The notes: generated by a model from the sequence alone, not told the origin. 64,000 bases of DNA from Neisseria dentiae (GCF_014055005.1 NZ_CP059570.1:372001-436000); one strand, 5' to 3'; numbered from the stretch's first letter, positions 41,754 to 51,021 are shown. Made by a program: numbers and translations.

Positions 41754-43145
41754 ATGACCACCCGATCCGCACCGTCAAAATATCTGCCCATGTTGCTGGC
41801 CGTTGCCATCTTCATGCAGATGCTCGATACCACCATACTCAACACCGCGCTGCCGAAAATGGCGGCCGGTTTGAACGAATCGCCGCTCAATATGCAGTCG
41901 GCGGTGATTGCTTATGTGCTGACGCTGGCGCTGCTGATACCTCTGAGCGGTTATCTGGTCGACCGTTTCGGCACGCGCAATGTGTTTGTTACCGCAATGG
42001 GGCTGTTTATGACCGGCTCGCTGCTGTGCGCCGCCGCGCCCAACCTGCCCATGCTGGTGCTGGCGCGGGTGGTGCAGGGGCTGGGCGGCTCGATGCTGGC
42101 GCCGGTGCCGCGGCTGACCCTGATGCGGGTGTATGAAAAATCGCAGCTGCTCAATGCCATCAATTATGCCGTGATGCCCGCGCTAATCGGCCCGATATTG
42201 GGGCCGCTGGTGGGCGGCTATCTGGTGGAATATGCAAGTTGGCACTGGATTTTTCTGATTAACCTGCCCATCGGAGCATTGGGCATCTGGCTGGCTTTGA
42301 AAGTTATGCCCAACATCAAAGGCGAGAAAGGCCGTTTCGATATGGTGGGCTTTCTGCTGTTTGCCGCCGCAGCCTGCGCCCTGAGTTTGTCGGTGGAAAT
42401 CATCACCCACCCCGGAGCGTTGCTGTTTTCGGTGCTGCTGGCGGCGTTCGGAGCAGCGGCATTGTGGCTTTACCGCGAACACGCCAAGCGCGACGAAGAC
42501 CCGATTTATGCAGGCCACCTGCTTCAGGTGCGCACGTTCCGCATCGGGCTGGGCGGAAATCTGGCCAGCCGCTTAGGCATCAGCTCGGCGCCGTTTTTAT
42601 TGGCGCTGATGTTTCAAGTGGCGCTCGGTTTCAGCGCCAGCCTGTCGGGCTGGCTGGTGGCGCCGATGGCGTTGGCCTCGCTATTGGTGAAGCCGCTGAT
42701 TAAACCGATTATGACCCGCTTCGGCTACCGCAAAGTGCTGATCGGCAACACCCGCATTCTCGGCCTGCTGATTGCGGCGGTAGCACTGCCGCCTGCCAAC
42801 GCGCCCCTGTGGGTATGGGTGGCGCTGCTGTTCGGCATAGGCTTGTGCAATTCGATACAGTTTTCCGCCATGAACACCCTCACCATTGCCGATTTGCGCC
42901 CCTATCAAACCGGCAGCGGCAACAGCCTGATGGCGGTTAACCAGCAGCTTGCCATGGGATTCGGCATCGCATTGGGCGCGCTGATGCTGCAATGGTTCAG
43001 CCGCAGCAGCCTGGCAGGCGGCAACCTGCACACCGCCTTCCGCTGCACCTTCGCCGCCACCGGCGCCATTACCTTTGTATCCGGCCTGATATTCGTCCGT
43101 TTGCACCGTTCAGACGGCCAAAATCTGGTCGAAGCAAAAAAGTAG
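41754..43145 (+). CDS. MFS transporter, DHA2 drug:H+ antiporter type (MdtD-like)
   Basis: A 463-aa transporter with about 14 helices. ATG 41754 is chosen; an ATG at 41724 lies in uptake sequence. LDTTILNTALPKMA is the DHA2 motif of helix 1, YLVDRFGTRNVF is the cytoplasmic loop 2-3 motif, and GPILGPLVGGYLVEYASWHWIF is the antiporter motif C with the following loop (core GPILGPLVGGYL). Members expel drugs or metabolites. The stop TAG (43143-43145) is the first three bases of a 189-bp inserted element, so the original C-terminus may have been different. Confidence 0.88.
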   Translation: MTTRSAPSKYLPMLLAVAIFMQMLDTTILNTALPKMAAGLNESPLNMQSAVIAYVLTLALLIPLSGYLVDRFGTRNVFVTAMGLFMTGSLLCAAAPNLPMLVLARVVQGLGGSMLAPVPRLTLMRVYEKSQLLNAINYAVMPALIGPILGPLVGGYLVEYASWHWIFLINLPIGALGIWLALKVMPNIKGEKGRFDMVGFLLFAAAACALSLSVEIITHPGALLFSVLLAAFGAAALWLYREHAKRDEDPIYAGHLLQVRTFRIGLGGNLASRLGISSAPFLLALMFQVALGFSASLSGWLVAPMALASLLVKPLIKPIMTRFGYRKVLIGNTRILGLLIAAVALPPANAPLWVWVALLFGIGLCNSIQFSAMNTLTIADLRPYQTGSGNSLMAVNQQLAMGFGIALGALMLQWFSRSSLAGGNLHTAFRCTFAATGAITFVSGLIFVRLHRSDGQNLVEAKK

Positions 43146-43331
43146 GGTCTGTCGACGTGACCGGCGAAGCGGTTTTTTGAGGCAAAAACCGCGTATGCAA
43201 GGCAAAAAGCGCAGCAAGGTTGAACACCTTGCGAGCATTTTAGCTTCGCAAGTCCGCTACGCTACCTAACGCCGCAGACGGGGGATTTTGACCAAAAATA
43301 CCGCCGTTGCGTTAATTGTTGACAGACCCTA
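43143..43331. mobile_element. 189-bp MITE with TAGGGTCTGTC ends
   Basis: It starts TAGGGTCTGTCGAC and ends GTTGACAGACCCTA, inverse over 13 of 14 bases, with TA at both outer edges. The interior has GAAGCGGTTTTTTGAGG and GCTTCGCAAGTCCGCTACGC. A related copy lies inverted at about 61590-61786. It has no open frame. It is unrelated in sequence to the GAGACC family. Confidence 0.7.
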
Positions 43332-43387
43332 GAATACCCTGCAACAAGAAAACGTGTTCAGGCCGTCTGAACACCACCCGAAAACGC

Positions 43388-44920
43388 ATGAAACCACACA
43401 TCATTTTATTAACCCTGCCAGCCATCCTTACCGGTTGTATGAGCCTGCCTTCATTAGAAAACCGCACAGTCAGCCAATACCTCGACGTGCCCGCCTCGCC
43501 GCGCCTCGTTTCCGCGCTCACGCCCGCCAAAGCAGGGCAGGCCGATTTAGAGCCGGATACTTCGGGCATCTATGTGCTCGATGACGCACACGATGCCTTC
43601 GTTGCCCGCGCCACCCTGATCGATGCGGCCGACCACACGCTCGACTTGCAATACTACATCTGGCATAAAGACGTTTCCGGCAGAATCCTTTTCAACATGC
43701 TGCACCGCGCAGCCGAGCGCGGCGTGCGCGTGCGGCTGCTGCTCGACGACAACAACACCAACGGGCTGGACAACATACTCGCCGCACTCGACAGCCACCC
43801 CAATATCGAAATCCGCCTGTTCAACCCCTTTCTCACACGCAAATGGCGCGCGCTGGGCTATCTGACCGATTTTCCGCGCCTCAACCGCCGTATGCACAAC
43901 AAATCGCTCACCGCCGATAACCACGCCACCATCGTCGGCGGGCGAAATATCGGCGACGAATACTTCAACATCGGCGCAGACACCGCTTTTGCCGATGTCG
44001 ATATCCTTGCCACCGGCCGCGTCGTAACCGAAGTTTCCGAAGATTTCGACCGCTACTGGGCGAGCGAATCGGCCTACCCGTTCGAGCGCATCGTGCGCCG
44101 CGCCAACGCAGAGAAAGGCCGCGCAGAACTCGAAATCAGCGATAACGACCGCAACCAAACCCTCGCCCGCTACCGCCGCGATTTGGAGCAGTCGCAACTG
44201 TTCGAAGCCATCAAAAACAACCGCATCCAATGGCGGCACGTCAAAACCAAACTTGTTAGCGACGACCCCGCCAAAGCGCTCGACCGCGCCCGCGACAAAC
44301 CGCAAATCAGCGACAAACTCGACGAAGCCCTAGGCTCGCCCGAAAAAGAAATCTATTTGGTATCGCCTTACTTCGTGCCCACCAAATCCGGCACCGAAGC
44401 CATTGCCGATTTGAAAAAACAAGGTGTTGACATCACCGTGCTCACCAATTCCCTGCAAGCCACCGACGTGGCCGCCGTACATTCCGGCTATGCCAAATAC
44501 CGCAAGCCCCTGCTTAAATCAGGCGTTGATTTATACGAACTCAAAGCCGTTCATGCCGTGCCCAAAACCAAAGACCGCGGCTTAACAGGCAGCTCGTCCA
44601 CAAGCCTGCACGCCAAAACCTTTATCGTTGACCGGCAGCGCATATTTATCGGCTCGTTCAATCTCGATCCTCGTTCCGCACGGCTCAACACCGAAATGGG
44701 CGTGGTCATCGAAAGCCCGCAGCTGGCGCAGGATATGCAGCGCAGATTGGTAGAAATCACGCCCGCATATGCCTACAAAGTTACCCTCGGCAAACACAAC
44801 AAACTGCAATGGCAAGACCCGGAAGACGGCACCGTTTCCAAAAAAGAACCCGAAGCAGGCTTTTGGAAACGCATCACCGTAAAAATACTTTCCATTCTGC
44901 CGATAGAAGGATTGCTGTAA
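43388..44920 (+). CDS. Phospholipase D-family lipoprotein (cardiolipin synthase-like)
   Basis: A 510-aa protein from ATG 43388. A lipoprotein signal peptide (MKPHIILLTLPAILTGC) is followed by two PLD domains. The first HKD motif is HNKSLTAD in NRRMHNKSLTADNHATIVGG; the second is HAKTFIVD, followed by IGSFNLDPRSARLNTE. This layout matches ClsC/YmdC-type cardiolipin synthases and the secreted neisserial phospholipase D. It could make cardiolipin at the membrane or act on host lipids; the lipid anchor suggests an envelope location. The promoter lies next to the 189-bp inserted element. Confidence 0.88.
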   Translation: MKPHIILLTLPAILTGCMSLPSLENRTVSQYLDVPASPRLVSALTPAKAGQADLEPDTSGIYVLDDAHDAFVARATLIDAADHTLDLQYYIWHKDVSGRILFNMLHRAAERGVRVRLLLDDNNTNGLDNILAALDSHPNIEIRLFNPFLTRKWRALGYLTDFPRLNRRMHNKSLTADNHATIVGGRNIGDEYFNIGADTAFADVDILATGRVVTEVSEDFDRYWASESAYPFERIVRRANAEKGRAELEISDNDRNQTLARYRRDLEQSQLFEAIKNNRIQWRHVKTKLVSDDPAKALDRARDKPQISDKLDEALGSPEKEIYLVSPYFVPTKSGTEAIADLKKQGVDITVLTNSLQATDVAAVHSGYAKYRKPLLKSGVDLYELKAVHAVPKTKDRGLTGSSSTSLHAKTFIVDRQRIFIGSFNLDPRSARLNTEMGVVIESPQLAQDMQRRLVEITPAYAYKVTLGKHNKLQWQDPEDGTVSKKEPEAGFWKRITVKILSILPIEGLL

Positions 44921-44933
44921 AAGCAACAGGCCG

Positions 44934-45094
44934 AGACCTTTGCAAAATTCTTTTCGGCTAAACCCTCTTCGTCATGCCCGGGCTTGACCCGGGCATCTTT
45001 TTGTTTCAAAAGAAATAACAGATACCCGGGTCAAGCCCGGGTATGACGAAACATAAATAAATTCAGGATTAAAACGCATTTTTTGCAAAGGTCT
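44934..45094. mobile_element. MITE-ended element carrying a CGGGCTTGACCCG unit
   Basis: It starts GAGACCTTTGCAAAATTC, contains the palindrome unit (CATGCCCGGGCTTGACC ... GGTCAAGCCCGGGTATGACG, about 44971-45048) instead of dRS3 repeats, and ends TTTTTTGCAAAGGTCTC. The flanks (AGGCC and AGCCT) do not match. Its right part is nearly the same as 31440-31533. A further left end (GAAACCTTTGCAAGCC, about 45101) and a half palindrome (45145-45172) follow. Confidence 0.6.
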
Positions 45095-45230
45095 CAGCCT
45101 GAAACCTTTGCAAGCCGATAAGGCCGTCTGAAATACCCAACCGTCGCCATACTCGGGCTGGACCCGAGTATCTTTTTTCACCTGCCGGAAAACCTCGCTC
45201 CGGCATCGCATCACCGTTTTGTTACCGGGG

Positions 45231-45409
45231 CAAAACCCCCGTTCAAATGTTGCAAAATAGATATATATACCTCAGCAAAACCAGTACAATTGTTAATGAC
45301 AATTGTGTTTAAACAAGCATTAATTTACAATTTCTCAAATTTGTTATGAATTGTAATTTCTGAAGGAAAATCTTTTCCGCCGGCCGAACCATTAACCTAA
45401 GGGGATATC
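45231..45409 (+). promoter_or_regulatory. Promoter region with repeated ACAATTGT boxes
   Basis: Two identical 8-bp palindromes ACAATTGT lie at 45286-45293 and 45299-45306, 13 bp apart. A looser ACAATT/AATTGT pair follows at 45327-45332 and 45349-45354. The region is AT-rich and directly precedes the large lipoprotein gene. It looks like a multi-site operator; I cannot name the regulator. Confidence 0.45.
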
Positions 45410-47185
45410 ATGTCTAAGAAAACAACCGTAAAACACATTGCACTCACCATTGCCTGCGCAGCCGTTTTAGCTGCCTGCGGAGGCGGGGGAGGCGGTTCGA
45501 CCAGCACAGATTTGGTCGATAACGCCGTTGCCGCACGCAACGTAATGAACATGATCGAAGCGCTGGACGAAGCTGCCGAAATCACACTTGAAGACAAGGC
45601 AAGCGTAGAAGCGGCCGCGCAAAGCTACAACCGCCTGAGCGATAGCCAGAAATCCTTAATCAGCAAAGAGCAGAAAGACAAACTCGAAGCAGCCTTGAAC
45701 GCATTGGCTGCTGCATCGGCCGGCACTTCCACCGACGGCAGCAGTACCGTTGATACGTCGGAAATCAGCGATAACAACAGTTTGGCACCTTTGAATTTGC
45801 CTACGCCTTTGCATACGTCTTTTATTTCTTCTACGGGTGCACAACAGCACAACCCTCATCTTCAATTGCGTACAGTTGACGATGAACCGACCTTTGTAGA
45901 TTCGCAAATCGGTTTGATCCGCACATTGGTTTTAAATAAAAATGACCAAGTGGTTCTGGATGGTGCCGTTTTAACAAACTCGGCAGAGTCTCCTGCCACC
46001 CAAGTTAATTATCGCACTCCCAACTCCTCCATCACCAAATACACATCAGCCGGCTCGACTTTAGAAGATATTGCCCCTTTGTTCGGAAAGGAAAAGGGCG
46101 TATATTCAGAAGTAAAAACTACTTTAGACGAAGGAATCAAATCGGATTATACGAAGCTGGATGAGGCTTGGAAGATAATTAAAGATCCTGAGGCCGATCC
46201 TAAGGCAATTGCAGAGGCTAAGAAAGTTGTTCAAAATTTGCGCCCTACATACACCTCTGATTTTAAATATGATTATGCTTTGGAGTTAGCTAAGAAGGAG
46301 CAGGAAAAATTTACTGAGCAAGGAATGAAAGATGCTCTTGATAAGTTGAAAGATCAATATAATAAAAATATGCAAGATGCTGGCGAGTTGGCCTCAGCAT
46401 GGGAAAAATACAATAATAATGGTGACAGTGAGGCTTGGTCTGTTATAGAAAAGTATGAGCCGAAACTGACAGACCAAATGCTTTTGCGCGTTGTGCTAGA
46501 TGCCAATAGCAATAACGCAATTGATGGTATGCCTGCCAGTGCTGCAAAAACGTTGGATGCCGTTGAAGGTATTGCCTATGTTCAGAAAGACAAAGATAAA
46601 TTGGCTTTCGATAAAAAATTTGACGGGGTATATGTTATTAAATTTGCAAATGGGGTGCGTATCACTTTGCATGATCCTGCTGCTGCCGGTTGGACTTATC
46701 AAACTTTTGCCCATTATGTTGATATGAATAACAATATTAGCCATGCTTATCAAAGTGTAGGTAATGAAACCCCAGTTGCCGATATGCCCACCAGCGGCAC
46801 GGCAACTTATACCGGTATTACCACGGCTTATTTGGTTGAAAAAGATAAAGCCGACCGTCAGCTGACTGCCGATGTGAAAGCCGTGGCTGATTTTGCCAAA
46901 AAAGGTTTGCGTTTTGAAACCAGCAACGCCCATTTCCACGATTTAACTAACGGCGTGCGCAAATCGGAAGAGGCTTCCGGCTACAACATGAAAGGCTCGG
47001 CTTCATGGTCTGCCAACAGCAACAGCTTTACAGGCACCGCCGCCACGGCAGACAACCAAATGACAGGCCGGCTGTTGGGTAAATTCTACGGTGCGCAAGC
47101 TGCCGAAATTGGCGGTACTTACGGCTTGAAAAATGACGGCAACACCAAGCAGCTTATCGGCGGCTATGGCGCCAAACGGCCGTAA
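45410..47185 (+). CDS. Large mosaic surface lipoprotein with TbpB-like barrel end
   Basis: A 591-aa lipoprotein. Lipobox LAAC (Cys23) is followed by six glycines, a tether seen in surface-exposed neisserial lipoproteins exported by Slam. Residues about 44-100 (EITLEDKASVEAAAQSYNRL, DSQKSLISKEQKDKLEAA) match a helical module I know mainly from Gram-positive surface proteins. Residues 210-370 are Lys/Glu-rich, probably coiled, and AT-rich in DNA. The C-terminal 150 residues (TATYTGITTAYLVEKDK, GSASWSANSNSFTG, LLGKFYGAQAAEIGGTYGL) look like the eight-stranded barrel of TbpB/HpuA-type proteins. No ligand can be named and no Slam gene is adjacent. There is no uptake sequence in the coding region. 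Confidence 0.8.
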   Translation: MSKKTTVKHIALTIACAAVLAACGGGGGGSTSTDLVDNAVAARNVMNMIEALDEAAEITLEDKASVEAAAQSYNRLSDSQKSLISKEQKDKLEAALNALAAASAGTSTDGSSTVDTSEISDNNSLAPLNLPTPLHTSFISSTGAQQHNPHLQLRTVDDEPTFVDSQIGLIRTLVLNKNDQVVLDGAVLTNSAESPATQVNYRTPNSSITKYTSAGSTLEDIAPLFGKEKGVYSEVKTTLDEGIKSDYTKLDEAWKIIKDPEADPKAIAEAKKVVQNLRPTYTSDFKYDYALELAKKEQEKFTEQGMKDALDKLKDQYNKNMQDAGELASAWEKYNNNGDSEAWSVIEKYEPKLTDQMLLRVVLDANSNNAIDGMPASAAKTLDAVEGIAYVQKDKDKLAFDKKFDGVYVIKFANGVRITLHDPAAAGWTYQTFAHYVDMNNNISHAYQSVGNETPVADMPTSGTATYTGITTAYLVEKDKADRQLTADVKAVADFAKKGLRFETSNAHFHDLTNGVRKSEEASGYNMKGSASWSANSNSFTGTAATADNQMTGRLLGKFYGAQAAEIGGTYGLKNDGNTKQLIGGYGAKRP

Positions 47186-47221
47186 GCCGGTGTTTTTACC
47201 GGGCTAATCTGTAATGTAAGG

Positions 47222-47260
47222 CAGGCCGTCTGAAATCTTTTCGGATTTCAGACGGCCTGA
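47222..47260 (+). terminator. Inverted DUS pair terminator after the mosaic lipoprotein
   Basis: CAGGCCGTCTGAAATC-TTTTCG-GATTTCAGACGGCCTG, followed by T-rich sequence. The arms are extended beyond the uptake sequence. Confidence 0.8.
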
Positions 47261-47297
47261 TTCTTTTTGATTGGTTTCGCTATAAATTAAAACACCT

Positions 47298-47590
47298 GCG
47301 TCATACTCGGGCTTGACCCGAGTATCTTTAATTGGTTGAGACCTTTGCAAAATTAAAAAACATCACAAAAAATTTATTTCCCGTCATTCCCGCGTAGGCG
47401 GGAATCCAGTCGTTTTTTTTCATAAGTTATTGAAATAAAATGCTTGATAGTTTTAAGGCTGGATTCCCGCCTACGCGGGAATGACGGAATTTAAGCATTT
47501 CAGACGGCCTCAAGGTATTTTTGCAAAGGTCTCTGGTTTTCAGAATTTCTGAAGGAAGTGGGATACTCGGGTCAAGCCCGAGTATGACGA
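47298..47590. repeat. CGGGCTTGACCCG element split by a MITE
   Basis: The left arm (CGTCATACTCGGGCTTGACC, about 47299-47327) and the right arm (GATACTCGGGTCAAGCCCGA, about 47561-47588) belong to one element that is separated by the MITE at 47338-47533. Removing the MITE and one TGGTT restores a unit that aligns with 41470-41557. Confidence 0.75.
47333..47538. mobile_element. 196-bp dRS3-containing MITE, target duplication TGGTT
   Basis: The body 47338-47533 starts GAGACCTTTGCAAAA and ends TTTTTGCAAAGGTCTC. TGGTT flanks both sides (47333-47337 and 47534-47538). It has two dRS3 repeats of type ATTCCCGCGTAGGCGGGAAT and one uptake sequence. It is nested in a palindrome element. Confidence 0.82.
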
Positions 47591-47642
47591 AAAAGAAACT
47601 TTTGGTGATGTTTTTGAATGAATTTTGCAAAGGTCTCGGGCT

Positions 47643-48245
47643 TTATCCGCGCCCCCTGTGTTGCTCATATCTTTCTGCCAAATCATAAAGAATCATCGCC
47701 GTCATGCCCCAAATATCGTAATGCAGATAGGGCAGAAAAGGGGTGGAAATGGTTTGGCCGTTATGGCTGAAGTCGCGGCGGCGGTAAAGTTTTTTATCGA
47801 GGGCGAAATCGAGCGGTAGATAGAAAACCTCGTCCACTTCGTCGGCATTCGGGTAAACGGGCGGATTGGTGGTGCTTAATGCCGGCACGGGCGAAACGGT
47901 ATAGCCCGACGGAGTGAAATAAGGCGGCAGCGGCGGAAAGGTTTGCCAGTAGCCGGCGGTGATGCCCGTTTCTTCAGCGGTTTCGCGCAGGGCGGTGTGG
48001 GTGAGGTCGGTGTCGCTATCGTCGCGCCGCCCGCCTGCAAAGGCAACTTGGCCGGGATGGTGGGGCAGGGTGGCGGTGCGGCGGGTGAGTAAAACCTGCC
48101 ATTGCCGCTCGCGGAACACCACGGCCAGCAATACGGCGGCCTCGTGCATTTCGATGCCGTTAATCAGGGCGTTGCGCAGGTTGCGGGTTGCGGCGGGATA
48201 ATCGGCGGCATGGCGGAAAAATCGGGTTAGTTCGGCGTGGGTCAT
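47643..48245 (-). CDS. Nudix hydrolase, CoA pyrophosphatase type (NudL-like)
   Basis: A 200-aa protein. LLTRRTATLPHHPGQVAFAG is the UPF0035 signature that precedes the Nudix box in coenzyme A diphosphatases, and GGRRDDSDTDLTHTALRETAEETGI, with core ALRETAEETG, is the Nudix helix with its metal-binding glutamates. The likely activity is hydrolysis of CoA or CoA esters to 4'-phosphopantetheine and 3',5'-ADP. The gene is single on the minus strand, with its end in MITE-derived sequence. Confidence 0.88.
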   Translation of the reverse strand: MTHAELTRFFRHAADYPAATRNLRNALINGIEMHEAAVLLAVVFRERQWQVLLTRRTATLPHHPGQVAFAGGRRDDSDTDLTHTALRETAEETGITAGYWQTFPPLPPYFTPSGYTVSPVPALSTTNPPVYPNADEVDEVFYLPLDFALDKKLYRRRDFSHNGQTISTPFLPYLHYDIWGMTAMILYDLAERYEQHRGRG

Positions 48246-48414
48246 GATGTGTGTTATCTGTTGTTTTCAGACGGCCTGCATACTTTTACATAGGTAGGGT
48301 TCGGTAGGCAATATCAACAAAGCCGCGGGCTTGTGATAAAGTATTGCACATTTGTATATCGGGGTACAGGCCGTCTGAAAACGTGCCGGTTTTGCCCGCC
48401 ATTAAGGAAAGTGT

Positions 48415-50271
48415 ATGTTTTTTGGCCGAACCGAAATCCATTCCGCCGCGCTGGCGGTGATGCTGCTGTTTGCAGGCAGCGTTTATGCCGTGGGCGAAAC
48501 GCCCAAGCAGCCGCCGCAGGCCGTGCAGCAAGCTGCGAAAAAAAGCCTTTATTCGCCCGAAGAGCGGGCTTTGGAATACGAACGCCGTGCGGGTATCGTC
48601 GAGCGTGCCAACGATATGTTTACCTTGCTGGGCGGTGAAATGGCCTTGCAGAAAGGCGAACCCGGCACGGCGCTGGCCACTTATCTGGTGATGCTCAACC
48701 GCACCAAAAGCCCCGAGGTGGCCGAGCGTGCGATGGAGATGGCGGTTTCGCTGAACGCCTATCAACAGGCGGAACAGATTTACCAGAAATGGCGCGAAAT
48801 CGAGCCTGTGCCGGGCAACGCGCAAAAACGCATGGCGTGGGCGCGTGATTTGGTTACCGGCAAAACCGACCGCACCGGCAAAGATTTGGACGATATTCTG
48901 AAACACGCAAACGAAGAGCAGGTGCGGCGCATTTTCTTGTTGTTGTCGCAAATCAGTGTGCAGCAGCCACAGCTGGCGGGAAAAATCGGTAAAGACGTGC
49001 ACAAAGCCACTAAACGCTATGCCGATTTGCCTGAAGCGGCCATTGCCGATTTGATTTTCAGCGCGCAAAACAATAAAGAGCGCGATGCCGTGAATGCTTT
49101 GCAGCGTTTGGCCAAGCTCGACACCGAAATCCTGCCGCCCACCGAAGCCACCCTGCGTTTGGTGGCGCAGCACAGCCCGAAAATCCTGCGCCGCTTCTTT
49201 ACCGAAACCGACACCGCCAAACTGTCGCCGGTGTGGCAGGAAATGGAAATCAGCAGCCTGATAGCCGACGGCCAAAACGACAGAGCCTACCAGCGCCTGC
49301 AAACCCTGCTGAACCAAAACCCGAATGCCGATTTATACATTCAGGCGGCCATTTTGTCGGTTAGCCGCGAAGAAGATATTTCAACGGTGGGAAGCTATCT
49401 CGACAAAGCCTACCGCATCGGCACCAGCGAGCAGAAAAGCCGTGCCGCGGTAATCGGTGCGATGCGCTATGCCGATGTGAAAGATTTCAAACAGGCCAAA
49501 TCCTGGGTGGATAAAATCACCGCGCCCGAATATGTGTTTGATAAAGCCGTGCTCAAAGCCTCTATCGAAGCCGAGCAGGGCAACGGCAGCAAAGCGCTGG
49601 CAGAAGCCCGCCGCGCCCAACGCCTGCCGGAGCAGCAAGGCCGCTTTTTCAGCATGAGCGACGTGCAGCGGGTGTATCTGTTTGCCTTGAGCAAGCACAA
49701 CAGCCCGCGCGAGGCGCTGGTCGAATTAAACGCTTTGGCAGCCAATGCAGAAAAACAGCCGGGCGGCAAAGAGCGTTTGCCCGATATTCTCTACCAGCGC
49801 GCCATGCTGTATGCCGACAAACTCGGCCAGCCTGAAAAAGCCGTGGCCGATTTGCGCCGTTATCTCGAGCTGAATCCGAACAGCGCCGCCGGTTTGAACG
49901 CGTTGGGCTACACCATGTTTTCGTTGCCCGAATATGATGTGGAAGAAGCTTTCAGGCTGATTCAGGCCGCCTACCAGCAAGAGCCGGAATCCGCCGCCAT
50001 CAACGACAGTATGGGCTGGGCATATTATCTGAAAGGCGATGCACAGTCGGCGCTGCCGTATCTCGAGTACGCATACGCCCAGTTTCCCGATCCCGAAGTG
50101 GCCGCCCATTTGGGTGAAGTGTTGTGGAAACTCGGCCAGCAGGAGAAAGCCAAATCCGTATGGCGTGAAGGTTTGAACAAAGGAGCCGACGATGCAGTGC
50201 TGCAAAAAACCTTGCAGCGCTTGGGTGTGAAGCTGCCGGCAGCCGGTTCGAAAACCAACCGCAGAAAATAA
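48415..50271 (+). CDS. Periplasmic tetratricopeptide-repeat protein
   Basis: A 618-aa protein with a signal peptide (AALAVMLLFAGSVYAVGE, about residues 11-27) and many helical repeats. Clear TPR units are in the last third (AVADLRRYLELNPNSAAGLN, AAYQQEPESAAINDSMGWAY, ALPYLEYAYAQFPDPEVAAH). It probably acts as a scaffold at the envelope. In Neisseria this gene precedes lolB and ispE, as here, with a 147-bp gap holding an uptake sequence. The function is not established. Confidence 0.82.
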   Translation: MFFGRTEIHSAALAVMLLFAGSVYAVGETPKQPPQAVQQAAKKSLYSPEERALEYERRAGIVERANDMFTLLGGEMALQKGEPGTALATYLVMLNRTKSPEVAERAMEMAVSLNAYQQAEQIYQKWREIEPVPGNAQKRMAWARDLVTGKTDRTGKDLDDILKHANEEQVRRIFLLLSQISVQQPQLAGKIGKDVHKATKRYADLPEAAIADLIFSAQNNKERDAVNALQRLAKLDTEILPPTEATLRLVAQHSPKILRRFFTETDTAKLSPVWQEMEISSLIADGQNDRAYQRLQTLLNQNPNADLYIQAAILSVSREEDISTVGSYLDKAYRIGTSEQKSRAAVIGAMRYADVKDFKQAKSWVDKITAPEYVFDKAVLKASIEAEQGNGSKALAEARRAQRLPEQQGRFFSMSDVQRVYLFALSKHNSPREALVELNALAANAEKQPGGKERLPDILYQRAMLYADKLGQPEKAVADLRRYLELNPNSAAGLNALGYTMFSLPEYDVEEAFRLIQAAYQQEPESAAINDSMGWAYYLKGDAQSALPYLEYAYAQFPDPEVAAHLGEVLWKLGQQEKAKSVWREGLNKGADDAVLQKTLQRLGVKLPAAGSKTNRRK

Positions 50272-50418
50272 GTGCGCAGGTAGTAAAACAGCCGGTATTT
50301 TATTTTCAGACGGCCTTAAATGAACTTAACCGCTGATTTGCCGGTCAAGCCTGATAGTGAGAGCCGGCCGTTTCAAATTTCTCAGGCCGTCTGAAAAAAA
50401 CAATCATATAGGTATTTC

Positions 50419-51012
50419 ATGAAAAACAAACACACCAAGTTTATTTTGTGCAGCGCCGCCGCATTACTGCTCGCCGCCTGTGCCCAGCCGCGTTTGGCTG
50501 ATAAAGCAAGTTGGCGTGCGCAAACCGATATCGGCGATTTCGCCGCCGATGGCCGGTTGGCGGTGAAAGTGAATGAAAAAGGCTCATATGCCAATTTCGA
50601 CTGGACTTACCAAAACCAAGTCCAAACCATCAATGTCAACACCCCGCTGGGCAACACCTTGGGGCAGCTTTGTCAAGACAGCATAGGCGTGTTGGCCGTT
50701 GACAGCAAAGGCAAAAAATACCAGGCCGCCACCGCGCAGGAATTGAGCGAACAATTGTTGGGTTTCCCCATGCCGGTGCAATACCTGCATGTGTGGGCAA
50801 ACGGCCAATGGGTGAAAAACGCCCCTTACCAGCTTTTGCCCGACGGCCGTTTGCAGCAGTTTGAATGGACCATTTCGCGTTCGCTGAATGAAAACGGCAC
50901 GCCGCGCATACTGTTGCTCGAAAGCTCCAAACTAACCCTGCGACTGGTGTTTGACCAAATGGAAAAAACCAAAGATGCCAATGCCCCCGCGCAGTGTGCG
51001 GCCCGCAGCTAA
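50419..51012 (+). CDS. lolB: Outer-membrane lipoprotein receptor LolB
   Basis: A 197-aa lipoprotein: signal peptide MKNKHTKFILCSAAALLLAAC with lipobox LAAC, then WRAQTDIGDFAADGRLAVKV, YANFDWTYQNQVQTINVNTP and the LLGFPMPVQYLHVWANGQ block of LolB. It receives lipoproteins from LolA in the periplasm and inserts them in the outer membrane. It is followed 9 bp later by ispE, so the two are co-transcribed, the usual lolB-ispE-prs order. Confidence 0.93.
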   Translation: MKNKHTKFILCSAAALLLAACAQPRLADKASWRAQTDIGDFAADGRLAVKVNEKGSYANFDWTYQNQVQTINVNTPLGNTLGQLCQDSIGVLAVDSKGKKYQAATAQELSEQLLGFPMPVQYLHVWANGQWVKNAPYQLLPDGRLQQFEWTISRSLNENGTPRILLLESSKLTLRLVFDQMEKTKDANAPAQCAARS

Positions 51013-51021
51013 GGGGATATT

